This document shows positions 20,697 through 32,264 of a stretch of 64,000 bases of DNA, in pieces. The notes under the pieces are model-generated. The model was not told the DNA's origin. It was given only the letters and a program-made list of their open reading frames with translations, and made no database searches. The DNA is from Ryuthela nishihirai (lineage: Eukaryota; Arthropoda; Arachnida; Araneae; Heptathelidae). The translations under genes were made by a program, and so were the position numbers. The stretch is taken from the NCBI GenBank assembly GCA_038380435.1, contig JAWZYU010000024.1:50616613-50680612 (forward strand), given 5' to 3'. Numbering within the stretch: the stretch's first letter is position 1; every line of letters starts with the position of its first letter.

Positions 20697-21086
20697 TTGG
20701 GTTGTTTTACCTCTGAGCGGCACTTTTTTTGCACACCATGGGCTAAATGGCCAGGTCACATGGACCCCGAAGGCTCAGAGAAGGTTGGGGGAGAGGACCC
20801 ACTGGAACAGCTGTTGGGAGACAGATGGTAGCCTCCCGTCAAGGCCATGCAGTGTGTTCTTTAACGTGTACAGAATATAGGTTCTCCCGCACACGAGTCC
20901 ACGGCTTAACGTCCCATCCGACGGATGGAGGCCTACTTCCAAGCCCATCAGTGTCCCTACTGACCGTGGGTAGGGTAGGAAATTTTGTGGAGATAAATCT
21001 CAACGCTGACCCAGCTGGGACTCGAACCTGGGAACTAGTAGATTATGAGCCTGGCGCGCTACCGACTGAACCACCCCCCGCCCCCG
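20697..21086 (-). repeat. SINE-A copy, full length, young
   Basis: Tail GTTGGGTTGTTTTACCTCTG at left, head CTGGGACTCGAACCTGGG and CTGGCGCGCTACCGACTG at right. High similarity to the other young copies. Small insertions near the GTAGGGTAGG segment are private to it. Confidence 0.9.
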
Positions 21087-21825
21087 GTTGGATCAGTTGG
21101 TTGGGCGCAAGTCTTGTACCTGATGTTCTCCGATTTGAGTTCCTACGGAGCATACGTTGTGATTATCTCCGCTAATCCTACTTTGCCTTGAGTTGTTTTA
21201 CCTCTGAGCGGCACTTTTTTTGCACACAATGGACTAAATGACCAGGTCACAAGGACCCCGAATCTCTGAGTCTTCGGGGTTCAAAGTAGGATTAGGGAGT
21301 GGGGACTTGCTGGACAGCTGTTGGGATATAGATGGTAGGCTCCCGTCAAGGCCATCCAGTGTGTTCTTTAAAGTGCACAAGTTATTGCTCTCCCTCACAC
21401 AGGGCGACGAGTTAACATCTCATCCGACGGACGGCGGTCTTTCCAAGCTCATCGGTATCCCCTACTGACCGTGGGTAGGGCGGGGGATTTGCGGGGATAA
21501 ATCTCAACACTGGCCCAGCTGGGACTGGAACCATGGAACTGCAGATTACGAGCCTGGCGCGCTATTGACTGAGCTACCCGCGTCCCACTTTGCTATTGGT
21601 GAGAAATGGTCTTGGAACGACAGCTGTACGTCGTGAGGACCACATTCTCGTGTGTAGGAGTTCACAATCTGTGCACGATAAATGGCATACTGTTTTGCTC
21701 TGACGGGAAGCTTTCATCTGCTTCTAAACACGTCTAGAGGGTCCCTTTCCACCTCTGAGCACATTGGTCTTTGTGACCTGTTCGTTTATCCCAGTGTATC
21801 CACAATAATGTCCCTCAAAGGTAAA
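21087..21825 (+). repeat. Older SINE-A copy split by another SINE-A
   Basis: The head and first part are at 21087-21189 (GGATCAGTTGGTTGGGC, CCGATTTGAGTTCC) and the rest at 21594-21825 in plus orientation. The inner minus-oriented copy lies between, bracketed by a short ACTTTGC duplication. Confidence 0.75.
21190..21593 (-). repeat. SINE-A copy nested in an older SINE-A
   Basis: Full-length minus copy: tail GAGTTGTTTTACCTCTGAGC at left, head GCCTGGCGCGCTATTGACTG at right. It is younger than the copy it interrupts. Confidence 0.82.
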
Positions 21826-21834
21826 ACAAAGTTA

Positions 21835-22139
21835 AAACAATAATCGCACTGTGCCAGCGCTGCCCTGCCCACGGTCAGTAAGGGACAACGATGGGCTTGA
21901 AAAGGTCGCCGTCCGTCGGATGGGATGTTAAGCCGTGGTCCGTGTACGGGAGAGCCATACCCTGTGCACGTTAAAGAACACGCTGGATGGCCTTGATGGG
22001 AGATTACCATCTGTCTCCCAACAGCTGTTCCAGTGGGTCCCCTCCCCCAACTTTTTCTGAACCTTTGGGGTCCTTGTGACCTGTTCATTTAGTCCATGGT
22101 GTGCAAAAAAAGTGCCGCTCAGAGGTGAAACAACCCAAC
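21835..22139 (+). repeat. SINE-A copy, head-truncated, with shared 3' flank
   Basis: The body begins at GCCCTGCCCACGGTCAG and ends AACAACCCAACC, without the tRNA-like head. The next 68 bases (22140-22207) match, inverted and with one visible mismatch, the flank of the SINE at 50517-50899. Confidence 0.85.
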
Positions 22140-22239
22140 CTACATCATCCATAAATGCAAATTTTGATATTACTTTATTTGATGAGTCATTTCTCTGGAA
22201 TAGGTGAGGTCATGTGCAAAACGCAAAAAAGTGTAAAAG

Positions 22240-22696
22240 ATGCGCAGGAGACCGTATATATATAAAGAGTGCACTGCTGAAGCATTCTGTTGTCCTAATT
22301 GTGGCCTTGATCACCCAGCCATATACGCAGGGTGCAAGGAAAAGATAAAAGCATGTCAAATTAAAAAAACTACAAGGGAAGAAAAATATTTCATGGGCCG
22401 AAGCTGTCAAAGGGTATAATTCTTTCCCTCAAACTTTCAACGAGAATGAAGAGGTTACCTACCCTAAAAGACAAGACTTCAGGCCTTTTCTGCCCCAGAC
22501 TTTGTATGACTTTCCAAAGCTTCCTAGCTGTAGAGAAGAAGATGCCTCCAGTGACAAAACACAAACCCGTATTAACAAATTGGTAGTTCTTGTCCTCCAG
22601 TGCATCGATTTCATAAGTGCAAAAGTTACATTAAGCGAAGAAGAATTAAACTCCTTAAATGATATGAAAAACCAAATACAAGATGGCCAACTTTAA
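22240..22696 (+). pseudogene. LINE ORF1 C-terminal part with zinc knuckle
   Basis: AFCCPNCGLDHPAIYAGC (about 22282-22335) is a gag-like knuckle of the CxxC-HP-C type found in ORF1 of I and jockey-like LINEs, where it binds the element RNA. After a frame change the text continues SWAEAVKGYNSFPQ (common 'SWAxxVK' motif) to a stop at 22694-22696. The N-terminal part is missing. The last 14 bases overlap the start of ORF2. Confidence 0.75.
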
Positions 22697-25600
22697 AGAT
22701 TCTTATAATATTCTACAATGGAACTGTCGGAGTATTGAAAACAAATATTTTAATTTAAACAGATTAATTTCACAATACAATTTAAAAGTTCTGGCACTTC
22801 AGGGCACCTTTCAGAAACAAGTGAAGATTCGAGGTTTTGTTTGTTACCAGACGAATAAAAAGCAGAGAGGAGGTGGAGTGGCTATACTTGTAGACAGAAC
22901 TTTAATTCAAAAGCAGATTGTTTTACCTGATAATCATTCATTAATGGAAGCAGTTACAATACAAATAAAGATTCATAATAAGAAATTCACTATTATTTCT
23001 TGCTACAACATTGAAGAAAATGTTCCTTTTAAAGTATTTTATGGCTTATTAAAGGCTTATTAATGTCCTCCGCCTAGAATTGTTTTGGGCGATTTCAATG
23101 CCCATAACCCCTGTGGGGATCTACCTTGGAAAATCAAAGAGGAACCGTATTGTATCAGATCATTGAAGAATTTAATTTAGTTATTAAAAATGATGGCCAG
23201 GCAACGTTTTGGAATGGTAGACAAGAATCAATTATTGATCTTACTTTAGTAGATCCAGATATAGCTCCAACTCTTGATTGTTCTACATTGAATGATACAA
23301 ACCTTAGTGACCATTTCCCCGTTATAATCACTGGTTTAGGAGCATCTCAAAATAAGTTGCAAAATAAAACTAAGATCACAAATTGGACATCTTTTAGACT
23401 AAGCCTTGAAGAAGAATTAGAACACAATGTGACGTCTATAGAAAGCTTACCAAAATATTTAAGGAAGCCAGAGATAAAAGCACAATTCTTGTGGACAATC
23501 CGAAATATCTAAAACACAACATTGCATTTATTAACAGACTACTAGCGTTACGTAGGAGGGCGGAGAGAAGGGCAGAAGGACAAGAAGATTGGATCACTTG
23601 ATCTACTATAAGAAAATCAATGTCTTTGTTAAAAAGAAGATTAAGGAAGCTAGACGAGTTGAGTGGGAACGGTTTTGTGAGAATTTAGACAATTTTTCGA
23701 GTTCCGGGAAGATTTGGAAGATTATTAAATCTATTGTTCAGCCTGTGAAACCAGTTTCTCCTTGGAAATTCTTAGTCTTTGAAATGAATCTCTCCACATA
23801 AGACCTTGCTAATAAGTTCGCAGAATTATTCTCTTCTTCTGAAGACACTTCGACTCTCCCATGCTTTATACAAAATGAAACGGAAGTGTTAGAAGAACTT
23901 GAAAAATTTAATTTTCTTACCCAAAAGGGAAGGGATGTTTTAAATTTAAATTTTAGCATCTCTGAACTTAAGATAGCTCTCAAATTCTGTAAGAACTCTA
24001 CAGCCCCAGGACCTGACGAACTTTCTTATAAAGTTTCCAAAAATCTACCTGACTCCGCTTTAAATAAATTACTAAATTTTATCAACACCATGTGGACTAT
24101 GGGAAATTACCCAGAAAGCTGGAGTACTTCATATGTGGTCCCGATTCCAAAACCTGGAGAAAATTTATCAGAAAATCATTTAGACCAATTTCACCATGCT
24201 CGTGCATGGGAAAAGTTGTGGAAAGAATGGTCAATAAAAGATTGAATTGGCTTATTGAATCCCAGAATATTCCATCTCCTCGTTTTTCAAGTTTTCGCTT
24301 TGGGAGAAGTGCTCAGGATAATATACTGGACCTTGTCACAGATTTCAAGTCAACATTGGAATAAAAAATACTTATACAATTGCAGTCTTCTTGGATCTAA
24401 AAAAGGCATATGATAATGTATGGACTGAGGGATTGATTTATAAGTGTCTAAAGCTTAACATTAAAGGTAAAATACTGAAATATTTACAAAATTTGCTAAT
24501 CAACAGAAATATGAGAGTTAAACTAAATGATATCTTCTCAAGGCCAGTCAAACTTCAGAGAGGCTTGCCTCAGGGCGGATCCTTGAGTCTCTTATTGTCT
24601 AATTTATTTTTACACGATCTTTCAAATGCCTTTCCTACTACTGTCAAGTTCTCCGTTTTTGCGGATGATATCGCAATATGGATATCTGGAAGAAATTTAC
24701 AACCATTGGAGGAACAGTTTCAGAAAACGCTTTTGAAGTTAGAAATTTACTTCGATAAATGGGGACTGCAGGTGTCACCAGAAAAAACTGTTGTGCTCCC
24801 CTTTTGCTCCCTCCGCAAATTTCCTTTCTTACAGTTAAGGATGAACAATACAGTACTGAAAATTGTTAAATTCCACAACTTTCTCGGAGTTGTACTAGAT
24901 TCAGAACTGAAATGGTCAAAATACATCGAATTCATGGAAGAAACTACAAGACCCTTCGTAAATATCCTGCGATGTCTGGCTCCGAGGAAACGAGGAACCT
25001 CCATTCAACAAACGTTAAACATTTATATAGTCTTAATAAGATCCAGACTGGAATATGGAGGATTTCTTTTGGAAAATGCTAGCTACACTTTATTTTAAAA
25101 AAAAAACGGAAAAAAAACAAAATAGAGTCGTAAGGATTTGTCTGGCCCAACTCCCTCCTTGTCTCGCTTCTTGTTGAAGCCAATCTGGAACCTCTTTCTC
25201 TAAGGAGATCCAATATCATCTTCCAACACTTTTTAAGAATGATCTATAAACAGAGGACTAACCCACTGGTTGAGAAGATTATCAGTCATTCTCTGAGGAA
25301 AACATGTCCTATTTATGAAGTAATCAGAGGGTTTCCTCTGTTCGAAGACGTTCGGGGCTTCCAGCGACCAGTGGACAAATGGGATGATTTGCCCCCATGG
25401 ATTTTTGAAAAAATTCCTTGTTTTCATAAGATACAGGGTATTACTACTACGAAAAATCAAGATATCTATGTACTCAAGAATTTAGCTGAAACTTTAATTG
25501 AGGCAAAGTACGCTTCCTTTACAAAACTATTTACTGATGGCTCTGTAAACAAGGATGAGGGAAGAGCGGCTGCTGCAGTTTGGATCCCAGATCAGAATAT

Positions 25601-26377
25601 TCATTTAGCAGTTAGACTCCCAGACCAAACAGAAGTTTTCACAACTGAATTAGTAGCCACAGAAATGGCCCTTAAGTGGGCTACTACTCTGTCCTGTGAA
25701 AAAGTTCTGTTATTCAATTTTTACAAGGAGATCCGGGGAGATCTAGCAAAAATGAGCATTTTTGCAACATTTTGAAGATGGCGAATAAAATGATGAAAAG
25801 TGGTATTGAGTTAAACGTGCAGTGGATTACCAGCCACGTCGGCGTTATAGGAAATGAAATTGTTGACAAAATTGCTAAGGAAGCGTTATTACGTGAAAAC
25901 TGGCTCAATATTCCAAGAGGTCTTAATTATTATAAAAGCAAAAATAAACAAATTTTAAAACGAAATTTTCTGCATTATTTTAAAGTTCATTCTTTCTCAC
26001 ATCTGAATCATAGGAGTTTGATTAATCGAACCATTGATGCATTTCAAGATTTCGGACTGACTAAAAACGACATACTGACCATTACCTGGCTCAGAACAGG
26101 GACCACAAGACTGAATGATCAAATGCATAAGATGAACAGAGCTGAGTCATCTTCCTGTGATACATGTAGAACAAAAGAAACAGTCTCTCATGTGTTACTT
26201 AATTGCAGCAAATTTGATACTCATAGAGATCAAATGTTTCACTCACTGGAAGAAATTGGAATTAAGGAATTTACACTCAAAGATCTACTTGGACATCAGA
26301 ATTTGATAACAAGAAAATATACTTTTAAATTAATTTTACGATTTTTAAAGGATATTAATTTGATTGACAGAATTTGA
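22683..26377 (+). pseudogene. LINE ORF2: endonuclease, reverse transcriptase, RNase H; frameshifted
   Basis: Starts at ATG 22683 (NILQWNCRSIENK, endonuclease start). GDFNAH at about 23088 and SDH at 23306-23314 are endonuclease motifs. RT blocks follow: STAPGPDELSYK (about 24000), DLKKAYDNVW (24394), LQRGLPQGGSLS (about 24550) and the catalytic FADD at 24658-24669. RNase H shows TDGS at 25533-25544, TTELVATEMAL and HVGVIGNEIVDKIAKEAL. The C-terminus has CDTCRTKETVSHVLLNC, a CxxC-HxxxxC motif. Reading moves between all three frames (breaks near 23064-23125, 23513-23588, about 24180, 24365-24390, 25100-25238 and 25772), so no product can be made. In a live copy this protein nicks DNA and reverse-transcribes the element at the nick. 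Confidence 0.88.
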
Positions 26378-26722
26378 TTTAGTGCCCAAATAGTGCCACG
26401 ATGTTTCTGCATTACGAGATTGAACGCTCTTAAAATATTAATGATGTTAATCAAGAACTTTCAGTTTCTACTGAACTACCTCCTTCCTTCAGAGAACTCT
26501 GGAATGTTTATGGAATGTTTATTTGACCTCCAATCTAAGATTACTGGCAATTTTATGGTTTTGCTTTTGAAATACTGGTTTTCCAGACTCAGTTGGGAGA
26601 ACTCTCCGACATAGTGCACGGACCTTTCTTAAAAGAATTTCGGGACGAGAGGGGCGAAAGGCCCCGAGTGATTTCCGGAATAATAGTTTATGTTGAAGAA
26701 GAAGAAGAAAAATTTGCCGTGC

Positions 26723-27590
26723 TATTTTTTCCTTAGTCTTGCATCGAACAATGTAATGCAAATAATTTCAGTTGGCTAACTAGTGTTGTTCGAAGGACAC
26801 GTGATGTATTCAAATGATGCAGGTGAATATGAAAACAGTGATGTCCTCTTTCTCAGGTGTTCTTAATGGTATACAACTGAAATTCGCACATATGGACAAG
26901 TTCCAAACGAAAAGAAAATTTTGTTCTTGGAAACAATTCCAGCTTTCATTACTCATCAGTTCTTAACACGCTAACGAATAATGAACTTTTTCTGTTCTTC
27001 TTTTGCGATGGACCACGTTCGGAATGTTTTAAAAACCTTTTTGCACGCGAAAATTGTTCTGCACATTTGCATAATGCAAATTCTCTCCTGAAAAGGAAAA
27101 AAAAATCATAAAAAAATACACCTCCCTAAGTAGAAGAAAACTGAAACTATCTCAGTAAATTGCCATAAGAAATGGAATTTATTGTTCGATAAGCATATAT
27201 GCATAATATACGTGCATTGCATGAAAATTTCCTTGCTTTTCATTACGTCGGAGACATAAAATGTCTCTCAAGCTCTTTTCGATAAAATCCAAATTATTTT
27301 TCGTCTGTTCTTTATCTAGTCACGCACAAACCAATGCAAATGGTTAAAACACGCCAAATCGTGGGAAATCTAAGGTGTAAGACAGACCGGCAAGGATAGT
27401 AGTTTGGGAATCTCCGCATCTTCAGCAGTTCATCTTCTTCATCAGAAATATAGTATTTTATACAATAGAAAATGCAGAGCTGTGCACTAGAGTATCTCGG
27501 ATCAATAGCGTTTTTGAGTTTGAAATTTTTTTAATGCAGATATTTTAAGTTTGAAGCTGTTGACGAGTTATTACTGCATCAAACAAGGAT
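26723..27590. other. Stretch without identifiable features
   Basis: No protein similarity, array or inverted repeat recognised between the LINE tail and the next SINE. Confidence 0.45.
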
Positions 27591-27755
27591 TGTCTCAGTC
27601 CATAGATCAAAGTTCTAAACCTGGTGTTTCGTGATACGAGTTTCCACTGTGCTGAAGTGGAGATTTTCTCAGCTTACCCTCTCTTTCCTCTCGAGGAGAA
27701 AGAGTACACTGATGAGCTTAAAGACCACCGTCTGTCAGATGGGGCATTAAAACGT

Positions 27756-28117
27756 TGGATAGGGTTGTTTCAGCTCTGAGAGACATATTTGTACACATAT
27801 TGTGCTAAAGGGTCAGGTCACGGTGGGGCGGGTAGAGAACAGAGATGGGAGGTAAAGTGAACTCACTGGACATCTGTTAGGCGGAAATGAAACCTTCTCG
27901 TCAAGCTATCCAGCGTGATTTTTAACGTACAAAGAGTAGAGCTCTCCTGCACCATGACTTAACATTCTGATGGAACGTTAAATGGACAGCCTTTACAACC
28001 CATCCCCTTTCTCATTAAGATCAAACAAAGTGCAGACACAATTTTGGACTTGAGCCTGTGAACATCCGATTACAAGCCTGGCTCGTTTCTGATTGAGTTA
28101 CCAATTTTCCCTCCCCG
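27756..28117 (-). repeat. SINE-A copy nested in an older SINE-A
   Basis: Tail GGGTTGTTTCAGCTCTGAG at left; head with GGACTTGAGCCTGTGAAC and CAAGCCTGGCTCG at right. Quite diverged, so both members of this nest are old. Confidence 0.75.
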
Positions 28118-28254
28118 AGTGTTAAGCCTTGCCTCAGCGGTAGTCTAAGCAGAGAACACGCTTGATACATTTGAAGAAAGGATTCCATCTGTCTCCTAAC
28201 AACTGTCCAGTGGCGCCTCTTGAGGTTTGAGCGTTTTTGGTCTTTGTGATCAGG

Positions 28255-28585
28255 TGATTTATCCTATTTTGCGTCTTTGTACAATCGATTTACCCTGTTT
28301 TGCGTCTTTGTACAATCGATTTACCCTGTTTTGCGCCTTTGTACAGTCGATTTATCCTGTTTTACGTCTTTGTACAGCCGATTTATCCTGTTTTACGTCT
28401 TTGTACAGTCGATTTATCCCGTTTTGCGTCTTTGTACAGTCGAGTTATCCTGTTTTGCGTCTATGTAAAGTCAATTTATCCTGTTTTGCGTCTTTGTAAG
28501 TCGATTTATCCTGTTTTGAGTCTATGTAAAGTCAATTTATCCTGTTTTGCGTCTTTGTACAGGCGATTTATCCTGTTTTGCGCAT
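28255..28585. repeat. 31-bp minisatellite within a SINE tail
   Basis: About 10.5 copies of GATTTATCCTGTTTTGCGTC plus TTTGTACAGTC. The unit corresponds to the SINE-A tail segment that reads CATTTAGCCCATGGTGTGCA in young copies. Because 31 is not a multiple of three, all three plus frames stay open and cycle through the same peptides; none is a gene. Confidence 0.9.
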
Positions 28586-28620
28586 AGAAATACTGCTCAT
28601 AGGTAAAATAACGCGACCTA

Positions 28621-30480
28621 ATCGTACGAAACGGTCTATTGGAGGACCCAGCAAAACTGAAGGCTAAACCATAAGTTTACGAAGCAGAACGGCATAAAAT
28701 TGCAACAAATATATAGTTATTTATTAAATATGTTTATTAATGCTTCACTTCGACGATTGTCGCTCCATTTTGGTAGGAAAAGTGCAGATTTTGTTCATCT
28801 TGGAATTCTGTTTGTCCGTCGGTAGACACTATTGTCTATTTTTTTTGCTTTTAGAGACAAATGAATTTCTTATTTCGATAGGCATTGAGGAAATTAGGAT
28901 TCATATTTTCCGGTTCTCTCAATAGTTTAGTAGTGCTCTCTTACGGTGAAATAAAGCTGAAAAACGGCAAAATGACTTAATAGTAAGGCTTAGTAGGCAA
29001 AAAGGGGCAACATAACTTAGTAGTAAGTTTTAGTACTTTTTATAAAATGGTTTCGTTAGCTTTAAAATCGTTACTCTTGTAATGAAAAAAATCCTTTTTT
29101 AAATAATGTGCTCAGTATTTTTATATTTGGACCATTTATTAAAAAAGTTACTCATCAAAGTTTATTTTAGTTTCGGGTTATTTCTACCCATATTTTGCTC
29201 TTTTCCTGTGCATTACGCTGTAGAATATTAAAAAGCATATTTAATCTCCCTTCACCTTTGCATCACGCTTTTTGATCACATCAGGCTCTTCTGTCTCCAT
29301 CCCCAAAACACATTCCGTACCCAGAGATCCGGAAATGTCAGACTCTTTTTTCCCCATCCTCTCTTCCTCTCTCATCCTCTCCATCGCATTCGTTAAAGTT
29401 CTTTTCCTCATCTTACTCCTCCTATTCCTTCTGTATACGAACGAACTCGGCACCGTCCCTCCACCTCATGACCAATGCAAACAGCCAACGATTCCATAAT
29501 AGTATCCTGTCCCTTTGATGTAAGCGGCAGAATCCGCTGGAGCAAAGATGTTTGTCCTGCGATGTCACCATCACCACCTGCACGGATGTGTGTGTGCATG
29601 GCGAACGCGTGTGTGTTGAGTGCAGAAGACGATGTGAGATTTCCTCTGCCTTAATGTATTACAAGCTGGAACAGCCGAGAAGATGGAGAGGTAAAGATGT
29701 GCCGCCTATTGAGCTATAATGGGTGAGACGAAGGAAGATGCTGCCTTACGATAGAGGAGCCCTTCAGCATCCGCAGGAATCCCGATGTTTTCCTCCTTGC
29801 TCATTCAAGTGAGCAAGTGTTTGATCCTGAAGTGATGCGAAACACGTGAAGAATGGAGTTGCAAATGTTGTGACAGCTACATAATGGCTTCCCCTTGCAA
29901 AAGAGATGAGTTTCTTTTTCATATCAAAAGGTCTTGCCGCTGTGTGGGTCTGTAAATAAAAGTCGTCTCCTTTCCTCCGCGCTGTGGTGTTGGACTACTA
30001 AGCAAGAGCATATTTTTGTGAAGCGACATGAACACCGGGGACCACACCCGGGATGAGCAGGTCGACCGCATGAAAAGAACTGGTTAAGGCTGAGGTAATG
30101 TAAAAATGTATCATAGAAGGACGTTGAAAATAATATGAAAGGTGTTCGAATGTGAATAGTAAAAGGCATTGCGATGGAAAGATATTTCCATATCAGGATC
30201 TGAATACGTCCTCACGATAACAACAGCTGAATAGTATAATTCCACAGACAAATATCAGTCATGTAACAAAAATATATTTGCGTGTTCTAGAGCAGTGGTT
30301 CTCCCCTCCTGCCTATCGTATAATCATATTCAATATACCGGGTAATAACTTTACCCCTAACCATCTCCATCATAAAGATATGCCTATTTGGCATGAGTAA
30401 GAACAAAATATATTAGTCAACCACCCTTAGGTGGGCCCCTAAGAGCAAACATAAGAAAAGCTAAAAATAGCAGTAAAATT
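28621..30480. other. Stretch without genes; pyrimidine-rich patches
   Basis: 29290-29450 is CT-rich, with low-complexity frames on both strands. GTGTGTGTGCATGG-type sequence lies near 29590. No element ends or coding similarity recognised. Confidence 0.45.
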
Positions 30481-30490
30481 GTATATAAGA

Positions 30491-30925
30491 AACCTAAAAC
30501 GGGTAGTTTTCCTCAGAGAACGCTCCCGTTTTAGGCCTCTTGCACTTGTTCAAAACAGTATGATTGTAAAGAATCAGAGAAGAAATAATCTCATTGGGAT
30601 TATTGCTTACAGCCTCAAAAAATCTTTTTGAGGTGCGTTTTATCCTGTTTTGCGTCTTTGTTATGTGTACGTATATGGTCGATGCCCAGGTCTTTATGGA
30701 GTTGTCTGTTAGTGACAAACCAGGGGGCATCGACCGCAGTTCTCAAAATCTTGTTTTGCAAGACCTGAATCTTACGAATATTGGTGGGTGTAGTATTCGC
30801 CCATATGGGTGAAGCATAGAGAATCACCGGTCTGATGATCATTTCATAGACCAAAAGTGTATGAACAATCATTAAAATGGAATTTCTCCTAAGGAGTGGG
30901 CCTAGCTGGCCCCTCAATGAATTGA
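30491..30925 (-). pseudogene. Jockey-type LINE, C-terminal ORF2 fragment
   Basis: On the minus strand the text runs IIRPVILYASPIWANTTPTN, QNKILRTAVDAPWFVTN and LHKDLGI, characteristic of the region after the RT core in jockey elements. After a frame change near 30660-30700 it continues with FFEAVSNNPNEIISS, YNHTVLNKCKRPKTG and a stop near 30494. The catalytic RT part is absent (5' truncation at about 30925). Sequence down to about 30300 may be its 3' UTR. Confidence 0.82.
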
Positions 30926-30939
30926 CTTTGGAGATTCCT

Positions 30940-31985
30940 GCCTATTGTAAATCCGAGGTCAAAATTGAAAATGGGTATTTTATATGTGTACTACTTGTTG
31001 CTAGCATTATTTAATTTATATACATAAATTAGTTTGTAAATACGTTCATTCGTCCCCTTTTTCAAAAATTCATAACGATATTGCACTTTAAATATTGTTA
31101 GGGTAATCTAACTTTTCAAGACTTAAGGATTAATCAACAATTCGATGAAAATAATGACTAAGTATGCAATAGTAAACTTAAAGAAGTGCAGAACAAAAAT
31201 ATTTCAGTTCCATACAATAGTGAAGGGTAACAATATTTCTATGATACTTGAATCAATTTAAGTTTCCTTTTCGAAACATTTAAATTTTTTGCAGAATAGA
31301 AACGGGACTCAAGCATTTAGAATACGCAAAAAATATTGCCATCATGCTACAAAAAATATGTGTATGGTATCAGAACAACACGGCATGCTCACAATCACAA
31401 CTCAATCTTACAAGGTATAACTGAATCTGAAGATGCTCTTGGGTGTAAGCCACTATGTCAAGATTAATGTAAGTTTGAGAAGATTCATGTTTTGAAAAGC
31501 TTCCGCTAGTTTATTTATATATTAAATATAATATTTACGCAGTAGAAAAGTAAACAGCGAGTATATCTTGCAAAGACCTTCCCGCTGTGGTCAATCGATG
31601 AAACTGCTGGGGCTAAAGAATAAACGACTTTTAATGCAGAGAACGAGTTGTGGGAAAGAAGTGGATTCTTTAAAAATCGAACTGAAGAGGATAAAAATAA
31701 ACGAGTGATGGGTAAAGCAAACAGCGTGAAAATGATGGATAGGATTACGGCACAAACGAGAGGAAAACACACAAAAACTGAGAGTATATATAAAAGAAAA
31801 AAAAAAGTGAAAAAAGGAATACTGGGGGACTTGGATGAGGAATGTGAGCTAGCCAGTCTAGCCCTTCATTCTACCCTTTCTCGCCCTCACTGTCCACCGA
31901 TACAAAAGAGGCAACAGCAACTTCTGCCACCAAAAGCGAGAACGACAATCTAAAGAAACGATAGCGGAGAAAAGTTCGCTGAGTC
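30940..31985. other. Stretch without identifiable features
   Basis: AT-rich, and A-rich around 31790-31820. Open frames here are short and without recognisable similarity. Confidence 0.4.
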
Positions 31986-31989
31986 ATCG

Positions 31990-32170
31990 ATCTCCTCCTT
32001 CGCTGTAAGGCACTTTTCGACTGAGCTCTTTTTTTCCACTTTTTCATCCGACTTGGTTTGTTAAAAGCTATCAGATGACAGAGGAACGCAGTTGACATCT
32101 TTGAAAGCGTGTCTCTTTTGCCTCGATGTCTATAACGAGCTTTCGCTATTTGAACTTCCTTCCTTTTTAA
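31990..32170. repeat. Diverged dispersed repeat, copy 1
   Basis: CACTTTTTCATCCGAC, TGTTAAAAGCTATCAGA, TTGACATC and ATGTCTATAACGAGC occur in the same order and spacing as in 34331-34500 (TGTTAAAAGCCATCAGA, TTGACATC, TGTATAACGAG). Class unknown. Confidence 0.5.
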
Positions 32171-32264
32171 TAGCTTTCTTTTTATCCTGCTCAATTTATT
32201 TTTGCTTTCGTTTTCCCTCTTAGCATACACTAGTGATTATTTACCAATATTGTCTGTTTCTCGC

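Larger units (their letters stand above)
22208..26715 (+). mobile_element. LINE with ORF1 remnant, endonuclease, RT and RNase H (I/Nimb-like), 5'-truncated
   Basis: About 4.5 kb of one non-LTR retrotransposon in plus orientation: zinc-knuckle end of ORF1, then ORF2 with an apurinic-type endonuclease, reverse transcriptase, RNase H and a C-terminal Cys/His segment. The 3' end carries a GAA-rich tail at about 26705-26722. RNase H downstream of RT points to the I group (I/Nimb-like) rather than jockey or CR1, but the clade is my inference. At least six frame changes and several stops show the copy is dead. Confidence 0.88.
27600..28620 (+). repeat. Old SINE-A split by another SINE-A and expanded at its tail
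   Basis: The first part is at about 27600-27755 (GGAGATTTTCTCAGC…GGGGCATTAAAACGTTGG), the second at 28118-28265. The tail then repeats 31 bp about ten times before the original tail end CTGCTCATAGGTAAAATAAC at about 28590-28610. The inner SINE (27756-28117) is in the opposite orientation. Confidence 0.7.

Noticed and set aside
28227..28587. Three overlapping plus-strand frames with repeated peptides
   Set aside because: They are the three frames of a 31-bp minisatellite, which cycles through all frames.
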